Shown in pieces: positions 13,501-19,747 of a DNA stretch of 22,148 nucleotides. The number at the start of each line of letters is the position of its first letter. Position 1 is the first letter of the stretch. The stretch is from Pseudomonadota bacterium (GTDB lineage Bacteria; Pseudomonadota; Alphaproteobacteria; Acetobacterales; Acetobacteraceae). The notes under the pieces are model-generated. The model was not told where the DNA came from and ran no database searches. It saw nothing but the letters and a program-made list of their open reading frames with translations. The translations under genes and the position numbers were made by a program. Location of the stretch: the NCBI GenBank assembly GCA_021841985.1, contig JAKCCP010000333.1, forward strand, positions 1-22,148. Reading direction: 5' to 3'.

Positions 13501-14421
13501 ATGCGGATCACCCAGCGCGTCAGGAAAATTCTCGACTGGTATGAGAGCGACAATCCCGGCACCAAGGCCAATCTCGCCCGCATCCTGATGGAGGGGAAGC
13601 TCGGCGGCTCGGGCAAGCTGGTCATTCTCCCCGTCGATCAGGGGTTCGAGCACGGCCCGGCGCGGAGTTTCGCGCCCAACCCGCCGGCCTATGACCCGCA
13701 TTACCATTTCCAGCTCGCGATCGAGGCCGGGCTCAACGCCTATGCCGCGCCCTTGGGCATGATCGAGGCCGGCGCCGCGAGCTTCGCCGGCGCGATCCCG
13801 ACCATCCTCAAGCTCAACTCCTCGAACAGCCTCGCAACGAGCAAGGACCAGGCGGTGACCGGCTCGGTCGCCGACGCCCTTCGCCTCGGCTGCGCGGCGA
13901 TTGGTTTTACCATCTACCCGGGCAGCGAATACGCCTTCGAGCAGATGGAGGAATTGCGCGAACTCGCCGAGGAAGCCAAATCGGTGGGGCTCGCCGTCGT
14001 GGTGTGGAGCTACCCGCGTGGCCCGGGGCTCGATAAAGCCGCCGAGACGGCGCTCGATATCTGCGCCTATGCCGCGCACATGGCGGCGCTGATGGGCGCC
14101 CATATCATCAAGGTCAAGCCGCCCACCGACCATATCAGCCTGGAGGCGGCGAAGAAGGTCTATGAGAAACAGGCGATCGACCGCGCGACGCTGGCAAGCC
14201 GCGTCGCGCATGTGATGCAATCCGCCTTCAACGGCCGCCGCCTGGTGGTGTTCTCGGGCGGCGAGAGCACCGGCACCGAGGCGCTTCTGGAGACCGTGCG
14301 CGGGCTTCGCGATGGCGGCGCGACCGGCAGCATCATCGGGCGCAACAGCTTTCAGCGGCCCAAGGAAGAGGCGCTGGCCTTGCTGGGGAAAGTTATCGAA
14401 ATCTATCAGGGGCGCGCTTGA
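13501..14421 (+). CDS. Class I fructose-bisphosphate aldolase (DhnA/FbaB type)
   Basis: Cleaves fructose 1,6-bisphosphate to DHAP and glyceraldehyde 3-phosphate through a Schiff base, in glycolysis and gluconeogenesis. 306 residues. The family TIM-barrel is seen in LVILPVDQGFEHGP (40-53), the Schiff-base strand HIIKVKPPTD (201-210, with K204 or K206 as the candidate catalytic lysine), and the phosphate-binding FSGGEST (251-257) and GSIIGRNSFQRP (276-287). A strong AAGGAG lies upstream of the ATG. The 3-bp gap to the thiE-like gene indicates cotranscription, a pairing I recall from other Rhodospirillales. Confidence 0.94.
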   Translation: MRITQRVRKILDWYESDNPGTKANLARILMEGKLGGSGKLVILPVDQGFEHGPARSFAPNPPAYDPHYHFQLAIEAGLNAYAAPLGMIEAGAASFAGAIPTILKLNSSNSLATSKDQAVTGSVADALRLGCAAIGFTIYPGSEYAFEQMEELRELAEEAKSVGLAVVVWSYPRGPGLDKAAETALDICAYAAHMAALMGAHIIKVKPPTDHISLEAAKKVYEKQAIDRATLASRVAHVMQSAFNGRRLVVFSGGESTGTEALLETVRGLRDGGATGSIIGRNSFQRPKEEALALLGKVIEIYQGRA

Positions 14422-14424
14422 CCC

Positions 14425-15099
14425 ATGGCAGCGGAAGGCGGGGACGATCGCGAAGGCGGGGACGATCGCGAAGGGGGGGGCTGCCGGCTCTATCTCATCA
14501 CCCCGCCGGCTTTCGCGCCGGCGCGATTTCGTGACGATCTCGCCGCCGCGCTCGATGCCGGCGATGTCGCCGCCGTGCAGCTCCGCCTCAAGGATGTCAC
14601 CGAGGACGCGCTCCGGCACGCGATCGATCTCCTGCGCCCGGTGGTGCAATCGCGCGGCGTTGCCTTCCTGCTCAACGACCGCCCCGATCTGGTGCGCGAG
14701 ATGGGGGCGGATGGCGCCCATGTCGGGGCCGAGGACATGGACGTGGCCGCGGCGCGCCGCCTGATGGGCCCCGATTTCCAGCTTGGCGCGAGTTGCTACG
14801 CGAGCCGCGACCGCGCCATGAGCGCCGGCGAGGCGGGGGCGGATTACGTCGCTTTTGGGGCGTTTTTCCCGACGCCGACCAAGGCGGCTCCGGCGCGGGC
14901 GGAGCCGGAAATTCTCACCTGGTGGTCGGAGCTCATGGAAATTCCCGCCGTCGCGATCGGCGGCATCAGCGCGGAAAACTGCGCGCCCCTGGTGCGGGCC
15001 GGCGCTGATTTCCTCGCCGTCATCAGCGCCGTTTGGCAGCACGCGGGGGGACCGGCGGCGGGCGTGCGGGCGTTGAATGCCGCGATCAGGGCGGCCTGA
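14425..15099 (+). CDS. thiE: Thiamine-phosphate synthase (ThiE-like)
   Basis: Joins HMP-pyrophosphate and the thiazole phosphate to give thiamine phosphate. 224 residues with the ThiE barrel landmarks: LYLITPP (22-28), VQLRLKD (51-57), [18 protein letters not shown] (84-101), GASCYAS (121-127), [14 protein letters not shown] (140-153) and [13 protein letters not shown] (174-186). The first 20 residues are a Gly/Asp/Glu tract from an 18-bp DNA repeat. No downstream Met precedes the conserved strand, so this start is kept although no clear ribosome-binding site is seen; coupling to the aldolase gene 3 bp upstream could serve. TenI-like thiazole tautomerase is the main alternative, but the retained NDRPD and PTPTK motifs favour ThiE. 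Confidence 0.88.
   Translation: MAAEGGDDREGGDDREGGGCRLYLITPPAFAPARFRDDLAAALDAGDVAAVQLRLKDVTEDALRHAIDLLRPVVQSRGVAFLLNDRPDLVREMGADGAHVGAEDMDVAAARRLMGPDFQLGASCYASRDRAMSAGEAGADYVAFGAFFPTPTKAAPARAEPEILTWWSELMEIPAVAIGGISAENCAPLVRAGADFLAVISAVWQHAGGPAAGVRALNAAIRAA
14434..14479 (+). repeat. 18-bp tandem repeat at the thiE 5' end
   Basis: GAAGGCGGGGACGATCGC occurs twice perfectly (14434-14451 and 14452-14469) with a partial third copy ending in a run of eight G (14473-14480). It encodes repeated EGGDDR. The G-run is a possible slippage site. Confidence 0.8.
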
Positions 15100-15224
15100 G
15101 TGGCATCGTGGCATCGTGGCGCTGGCCGGGGCGCGGCTTGCCATTTTCGTTTTGTCCAGCCCGCGGGAACCATCCGACGGGAACGACCGGATGAGCGCCG
15201 GGCCTTATCGTGGTTCCGCCGCGG

Positions 15225-15254
15225 TTGCGTGCGCGGCGAAGGCCCTTTTATGCT
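15225..15254 (+). promoter_or_regulatory. Candidate promoter for the two exported-protein genes
   Basis: In the 246-bp gap after thiE, TTGCGT (15225-15230) is followed after 18 nt by TATGCT (15249-15254), a 4/6 match to the -10 consensus. The rest of the gap shows only a GTGGCATC direct repeat (15100-15115) and no gene I can support. Confidence 0.3.
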
Positions 15255-15345
15255 GCGATCCGGGGCTCGCGCCGGGGCACGAGCGCGAAGAGAGCGGTGC
15301 GGGTCGGCGCGAACGCATGTCTGGTCGGAAAGGCAATAACGGGAG

Positions 15346-15834
15346 ATGCGCGTGAGGCAGTGTGGTGGGAAACAGCTCGGCTTCGGATTGTGCGGTGCGC
15401 TGATGCTGGTTGCGGCGGGCGCCGCCTGGGCGGATGACGCGAACCCGTTCATCGGCCGGTGGCACTGGGATCAGGCCCAATCGAAATTGCCGCCGGGGGA
15501 GCCTGCGCCCGCCGATATGATTCTGGATTTCTCGCGCGTGGATAGCCTTCACGTGCGCTGGTCGGTCACCACCACGGATGCCCAGCAACGAAAATCCACC
15601 GAGACCTATGACACCCCGGCGAACGGCGAATTTTATCCCATCGACTCGGCGACGACCGCGGCCTTCCGACTGAGCGGTACGGCCTTGCAAGCGACATTCA
15701 AGGGGCCGGCGGGTGAGACGGACACGATGAACTGCGCCCTGTCCAGCGATCAGCGGAAGATGACCTGTCGCGGCACGCTCACCTCGACGGACGGAAAAAC
15801 CGCAACCTATCTCGACGTATATGATCGCGACTAA
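15346..15834 (+). CDS. Putative periplasmic protein of the NPF-G-W type
   Basis: 162 residues with an N-terminal signal peptide: a basic start, hydrophobic core at about 11-25, and likely cleavage after AWA (29/30). The mature part begins with NPFIGRWHWDQAQSKLPPG and ends LDVYDR. This reads like a family of small exported all-beta proteins (NPF-G-W-LN---SK--PG at the start, VYD near the end) whose function I do not know. Cys130 and Cys141 could form a disulfide. Start choice: GGGAG directly abuts the ATG at 15346, whereas the in-frame GTG at 15352 has ideal 6-nt spacing, so the true start may be 15352. The stop overlaps the next gene by 14 bp. Confidence 0.75.
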   Translation: MRVRQCGGKQLGFGLCGALMLVAAGAAWADDANPFIGRWHWDQAQSKLPPGEPAPADMILDFSRVDSLHVRWSVTTTDAQQRKSTETYDTPANGEFYPIDSATTAAFRLSGTALQATFKGPAGETDTMNCALSSDQRKMTCRGTLTSTDGKTATYLDVYDRD

Positions 15835-16204
15835 GCGAGGCCGGAAGGCCATCGCGGCGTCCCGATCGCGCCCGTGCCGGGTCACGGTCAGGGCCGTGGC
15901 GGGCGCCCTCGTCTTCTCCGTTCTTTTGCTGGCCGCTTGCGGTGACATAGGGCCTGGCTACATGGGGCCCGGCTACATGGGGGATGGCATCGGCGGCTGG
16001 GACGGCATCGGCGGCTGGGGCGGCTGGGGTGGTTGGGGTGGTTGGGGTGATCGTTGGGGTGGTTGGGGGCATGGCTTTGCCGGGCATGGTTTCTGGGGCC
16101 ATGGTGGTTTTGCCGGGCATGGGTTCGGGGGGCACGGATTCGGCGGGCATGGCTTTATAGGACACGGCTTCGCCGGACATGGTGGCTTCGCCGGGCATCA
16201 TTGA
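15821..16204 (+). CDS. Gly/His/Trp-rich lipoprotein
   Basis: 127 residues, not recognised as a known family. A basic N-terminus, a hydrophobic segment (about 24-38) and lipobox LLAAC with C40 predict a lipoprotein; Gly-Asp follows the Cys. The 87 residues after it are low complexity: two GYMG units, then GGW repeats (eight Trp in all), then a GHGF/GHGG array with ten His. Such a tail could bind metal ions or stick to surfaces; that is inference. The ATG lies 14 bp inside the preceding exported-protein gene, so the pair is probably translated together. The lipobox and in-frame low-complexity structure argue that it is real despite the weak ribosome-binding site. Confidence 0.7.
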   Translation: MIATKRGRKAIAASRSRPCRVTVRAVAGALVFSVLLLAACGDIGPGYMGPGYMGDGIGGWDGIGGWGGWGGWGGWGDRWGGWGHGFAGHGFWGHGGFAGHGFGGHGFGGHGFIGHGFAGHGGFAGHH

Positions 16205-16219
16205 TACGGCCGATTTTTC

Positions 16220-16252
16220 CAAACCCCCAGAGGATGTCAAACCCCCAGAGGA
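16220..16252 (+). repeat. Direct repeat downstream of the lipoprotein gene
   Basis: CAAACCCCCAGAGGA occurs at 16220-16234 and 16238-16252, two perfect 15-bp copies at an 18-bp period, in the non-coding gap between two convergent genes. No function is apparent. Confidence 0.75.
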
Positions 16253-16270
16253 CGAAAGTGCATCAAGCTT

Positions 16271-16336
16271 GAAAAAGAGTGCCCTCTGAAACATTGATTT
16301 TTCGATCGATTCTGGGGCGCGAGGGCATTCTTTTCC
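16271..16336. terminator. Probable bidirectional terminator between convergent genes
   Basis: AAGAGTGCCCTC (16275-16286) pairs with GAGGGCATTCTT (16321-16332) with one mismatch, flanked by an A-rich left arm and TTTT on the right. The hairpin therefore has a U-tract on either strand. It sits between the plus-strand lipoprotein gene and the minus-strand lpxA end. The 34-nt loop is large for an intrinsic terminator. Confidence 0.5.
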
Positions 16337-16342
16337 AAACTC

Positions 16343-17149
16343 TCAGTCTTCGGCGGGATCGGCGCGCGCGGCGCGGATCAGGCCGCGATGGCTGGGGGCG
16401 GCGATGAAGGCAAGGATTTCCCCCACCAGCGGGTCCTCGCCATAACGCGCGCGGACCAGGGCGAGGCGATCGGCGAACACCCCCTCGGCCTGGAACAGCG
16501 TACGAAACGCCGCGCGCAGATGGTGGATCTGCGCGCGTGCCACCCCGGCGCGCTTCAGCTTCACGAGATTGAGCCCGGCCAGGCGCGCGCGATTGCCGAT
16601 CACGCTGCCATAGGGAATGACATCCGCCTCGACCCCCGAGACGCCGCCCACCATGGCGGCGCGGCCGATCCGCACGAATTGGTGGAGCGCCGCGGCACCG
16701 CCGATCACCGCGCCATCGCCGATCTCGACATGTCCGCCCATCACCACGTTGTTGGCGATGATCACGCCATCGCCGATCACGCAGTCATGCGCCACGTGCG
16801 CCACCGCCATCAGCAGGCAATCGGCGCCGATGCGGGTGATGCCGGCGCCCGTCGCGGTGCCGCGATGGATGGTGCAGTGCTCGCGGACCACGGTGCGTGG
16901 GCCGATCACCGTCGCAGTCGGCTCGCCGCGATATTTCAGATCCTGCGGCGCCAGGCCGACGGTGGCAAAGGGATAGAGCACGGCCTCGGCGCCGATGCGG
17001 GTGCGGCCATCGACCACGACATGGGAGATCAGCCGCGCGCCCGGCTCCAGCACCACCTCGGGGCCGATCTGGCACCACGGGCCGATCTCGACGCCGGCGC
17101 CGAGTTCCGCGCCCAGCGCCACCAGCGCACTCGGATGAACCGCGCTCAC
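16343..17149 (-). CDS. lpxA: Acyl-ACP--UDP-N-acetylglucosamine O-acyltransferase LpxA
   Basis: First committed enzyme of lipid A synthesis, adding a 3-hydroxyacyl chain to UDP-GlcNAc in the cytoplasm. 268 residues, normal length. Left-handed beta-helix hexapeptide repeats run from about 5 to 185. QDLKYRGEPT (69-78), the catalytic AHVAHDCVIGD (117-127; H121 is the expected base, H118 the adjacent conserved His) and NLVKLKRAGVAR are all LpxA signatures, and a helical C-terminal domain follows. The start is a GTG at 17149 that overlaps the fabZ stop as GTGA. Last gene of the bamA-to-lpxA run. Confidence 0.96.
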   Translation of the reverse strand: MSAVHPSALVALGAELGAGVEIGPWCQIGPEVVLEPGARLISHVVVDGRTRIGAEAVLYPFATVGLAPQDLKYRGEPTATVIGPRTVVREHCTIHRGTATGAGITRIGADCLLMAVAHVAHDCVIGDGVIIANNVVMGGHVEIGDGAVIGGAAALHQFVRIGRAAMVGGVSGVEADVIPYGSVIGNRARLAGLNLVKLKRAGVARAQIHHLRAAFRTLFQAEGVFADRLALVRARYGEDPLVGEILAFIAAPSHRGLIRAARADPAED

Positions 17150-17658
17150 GCCGCCCGCTGATCCATGATCATGGCGCTATAGACCGCCTCGGCGACCGCG
17201 CCGCCATCGACCCGGGCGATGGCGTGGAATTTCCACACATTGCCACGGCTCCGCTGCTTCGCGACATGGATGCGCAACTGATCGCCGGGACCGACGGGGC
17301 GGCGGAATTTCGCGCCCTCGATCGACATGAAATAGACCAGCTTGCCCGCCGAGCCCGGCCCCAGCGTCTCGACCACGAGCACGGCCGCGGTCTGCGCCAT
17401 GCTCTCGATGATCAGCACGCCCGGCATCACCGGATGGCCGGGGAAATGGCCCTGGAAAAACGCCTCGTTGACGGTGACGTTCTTGATCCCGATCGCCGCG
17501 ACATTGGGGATCAGGTCGACCACCCGATCGATCAGCAAGAACGGATAGCGGTGCGGAATGGCGTGCCGGATGCCGGCGATATCAATCGTTCGCCCCCCCG
17601 CCGTTTGTCCTCCCCCCGCCACCGTGCCGGGACTGGCTTCTTTCGCTGTTGCATCCAT
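17146..17658 (-). CDS. fabZ: 3-hydroxyacyl-[acyl-carrier-protein] dehydratase FabZ
   Basis: Hot-dog fold dehydratase of fatty acid elongation; it shares the 3-hydroxyacyl-ACP pool with LpxA and LpxD. 170 residues, with a Gly/Thr-rich N-terminal tail of about 24 residues beyond the usual core. The catalytic pair is seen in GHFPGHPVMPGVLIIE: H71 and E85. HRYPFLLIDRV (36-46) and KFRRPVGPGDQL (117-128) are further signatures. The ATG at 17658 is 6 bp after the lpxD stop, and the 3' end overlaps lpxA by 4 bp. Confidence 0.96.
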   Translation of the reverse strand: MDATAKEASPGTVAGGGQTAGGRTIDIAGIRHAIPHRYPFLLIDRVVDLIPNVAAIGIKNVTVNEAFFQGHFPGHPVMPGVLIIESMAQTAAVLVVETLGPGSAGKLVYFMSIEGAKFRRPVGPGDQLRIHVAKQRSRGNVWKFHAIARVDGGAVAEAVYSAMIMDQRAA

Positions 17659-17664
17659 GCTCGA

Positions 17665-18783
17665 TCAGCCCGGCTTTCCTGCCTCGTTTTTGCCGTTTCC
17701 CCCGCCCGCGCCGCGCCTTCCGGGCCGCGCCGCGTGGCGATCCTTCGCCGCCTCGCCGCTGCGATCGGCGAGCCGGCGCAGCGTCGCGATCTGGCGGAAA
17801 AACACCCGTACCGGCTCCGCCGGGCTGCCCACCACCTCCGCCCCGGCGGGAACATCCGCCATCACCCCCGCCTGGCCGCCGATCCGCGCCTTGGCGCCGA
17901 TCCGCAAATGGCCGATCAGCCCCGCCTGGCCGGCGACCGTGACGAAATCCTCCAGCACTGTCGAGCCGGAAATCCCGGCTTGCGCGACGATCACGCAGTG
18001 CCGGCCGATCCGCACATTGTGCCCGATCTGCACCAGATTGTCGAGGCGCGAGCCGGCGCCGATCACCGTATCTTGCGCCGAGCCGCGGTCGATCGTGCTG
18101 TTGGCGCCGATCTCGACATCGTCTTCCAGGATCACCCGGCCGAGCTGCGGCACCGAGACGAAGCCAGTTGCGCTCACGGCAAAACCGAACCCGTCCTGGC
18201 CGATGCGCGCGCCGGGATAGAGCGCGACGCGGGCGCCCAAAATCGCATGGCTGATCGTGACCTGCGCCCCGATCCGGCAATCCCGCCCGATCACCACCCC
18301 TGGCCCGATCACCGCGAGCGGGCCGATGCGGCAGAAGGGGCCGATCTCGGCGCCCGCTCCGATCACCGCGAGCGGGCCGATCTCGGCCGAGGGATCGATC
18401 CGCGCCGAGGCATCGACGACGGCGCTCGGGGCGATGCCGGGGACGGGCGGCGGGGCGGGATGAAACAGCGCCGCCACCCGCGCCCAGCCGAGATAGGGCT
18501 CGGCCGTGACAATTGCCACGGTGCCGGGCGGCACCTGATCGCGCATCGTGGGATGGACGATCACCGCGCCCGCCCGGCTTGCCCGCAGCACGCCGGCATA
18601 GCGGCGATTGTCGAGAAAACTCACCTCCTGGGGCCCGGCGGCTTGCAGCGGCGCGACGCCGCTCAGTTCCAGCGCGGCCGGAGCCGCCTCGTCGGTTTGC
18701 CCGCCCGCGGCGGCTGCGACCCGCGCCAGGTCGAACGGGCCGAGGCGGGCAAAAAACCGCGGATCACCGGGGATCTCCGGCAT
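17665..18783 (-). CDS. lpxD: UDP-3-O-(3-hydroxyacyl)glucosamine N-acyltransferase LpxD
   Basis: Third step of lipid A synthesis, N-acylating the glucosamine. 372 residues. The N-terminal uridine-binding domain is seen in SGVAPLQAAGPQEVSFLDN (41-59). A long left-handed beta-helix of hexapeptide repeats spans about 115-320, with GQDGFGF (195-201), STIDRG (229-234) and the catalytic His in NLVQIGHNVRIG (H255, equivalent to E. coli H239). VVGSPAEPVR marks the end of the helix. The last ~30 residues are Lys/Arg/Gly-rich and probably disordered. Separated by 7 bp from ompH and 6 bp from fabZ. Confidence 0.96.
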   Translation of the reverse strand: MPEIPGDPRFFARLGPFDLARVAAAAGGQTDEAAPAALELSGVAPLQAAGPQEVSFLDNRRYAGVLRASRAGAVIVHPTMRDQVPPGTVAIVTAEPYLGWARVAALFHPAPPPVPGIAPSAVVDASARIDPSAEIGPLAVIGAGAEIGPFCRIGPLAVIGPGVVIGRDCRIGAQVTISHAILGARVALYPGARIGQDGFGFAVSATGFVSVPQLGRVILEDDVEIGANSTIDRGSAQDTVIGAGSRLDNLVQIGHNVRIGRHCVIVAQAGISGSTVLEDFVTVAGQAGLIGHLRIGAKARIGGQAGVMADVPAGAEVVGSPAEPVRVFFRQIATLRRLADRSGEAAKDRHAARPGRRGAGGGNGKNEAGKPG

Positions 18784-18790
18784 CGCCGGC

Positions 18791-19744
18791 CTATTTGCCG
18801 TTGGCCACCGGCGCTCCGGGAGCGGTCGGCGGCGGGGTCGCCGCGGGCGGCGCGCCCGCAGCGGAAGGGGTGCCGACGGACGGGGTGCCGGCGGGCACGG
18901 CGCCGGGGTTGGCTGCCGCCACTGGGGGTTGCCCCGATGGCTGTCCGGGTGGCTTCACCGGCACCATCGGCGGCTCCTGGCCCTCGGCCGGGATGGTCAC
19001 GCTCGGCAGCACCTTGTTGAGCTCTCCGGCGACCTCGGCGGTAATGTCGAATTCATTGACGTTGAGCGCCACCTGCTGGCGATGCAGCACGAGGTTCATG
19101 CCGCGGCTCTCCGAAATCTGGCGGATCACCGCGACCAAGGTCTGCTCGATCTGGCCGAGGGCGTATTGCCCCTCCTCCTGGATGATGCGGTTGCGATCGC
19201 GGAACTGGCGCTGCGCGTTGGTGATGCGATCCTGAAGCGCGCGTTCGCGGGCGCGGATCTGCTCGGGGTTGAGCTTGCTGCGCTCGTTGACCAGCGCCTG
19301 CTGCATGTCGCGCCAGGCGGCCTGTTCCTTTTGGGCGTCCTGGTTGAGCTTGGCGCGGCGCCCGCCGATGGCGCGTTCGACCTCCTGCGCCGCCGTCGAG
19401 GCGCGCATCACCTCGGGCACGCCGAGCACGCCGATCACCGCCGCCGGCGGCGCCGGGCCCTTGGGCAGCGGCGGCAATTGCGGGACCGGGGGCAGTTGCA
19501 GTTGCATCTGCTGCGGCGGCGGGCCGGGCGGCGGCGCCGCGGCTTCGGCGCCGGCACCGACACCCGCCGCCGGAGGTTGGGCGTTGCGCGGGTTGACATG
19601 GGTATTGGTGCGCGGCGCCGTCGATTTCTGCGGCTGCTGCTGGCCGGGCACGAACCAGTCCTGGCCCTGCTGCGCCCGCCCTGGCGTGGTTTGCGTAAGG
19701 ATCGCGGCGCCGAGCAGCACCCCGAGAGAAAGCGGAAATCGCAT
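18791..19744 (-). CDS. OmpH/Skp-family periplasmic chaperone with proline-rich flanks
   Basis: Holds unfolded outer-membrane proteins on their way to BamA. 317 residues, nearly twice E. coli Skp. A signal peptide (1-24, ending GRA) is followed by a Pro/Gln/Ala-rich segment of about 75 residues. The OmpH domain (about 102-250) comes next, with an opening strand IGVLGVPEVM, long charged alpha-helical arms (about 116-215, coiled-coil in character) and a closing VLHRQQVALNV strand. A second Pro/Ala/Gly-rich tail fills 251-317. Context immediately downstream of bamA is decisive: the ATG lies 3 bp after the bamA stop. The disordered flanks may be low-complexity linkers typical of this lineage. Confidence 0.9.
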   Translation of the reverse strand: MRFPLSLGVLLGAAILTQTTPGRAQQGQDWFVPGQQQPQKSTAPRTNTHVNPRNAQPPAAGVGAGAEAAAPPPGPPPQQMQLQLPPVPQLPPLPKGPAPPAAVIGVLGVPEVMRASTAAQEVERAIGGRRAKLNQDAQKEQAAWRDMQQALVNERSKLNPEQIRARERALQDRITNAQRQFRDRNRIIQEEGQYALGQIEQTLVAVIRQISESRGMNLVLHRQQVALNVNEFDITAEVAGELNKVLPSVTIPAEGQEPPMVPVKPPGQPSGQPPVAAANPGAVPAGTPSVGTPSAAGAPPAATPPPTAPGAPVANGK

Positions 19745-19747
19745 GTG

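Noticed and set aside
15100..15345. Small ORFs in the gap after thiE
   Set aside because: They are short and Arg-rich in several overlapping frames, with no domain or convincing ribosome-binding site.
16897..19020. 707-codon plus-strand ORF over fabZ, lpxD and ompH
   Set aside because: It is the antisense shadow of three well-identified genes in a GC-rich genome.
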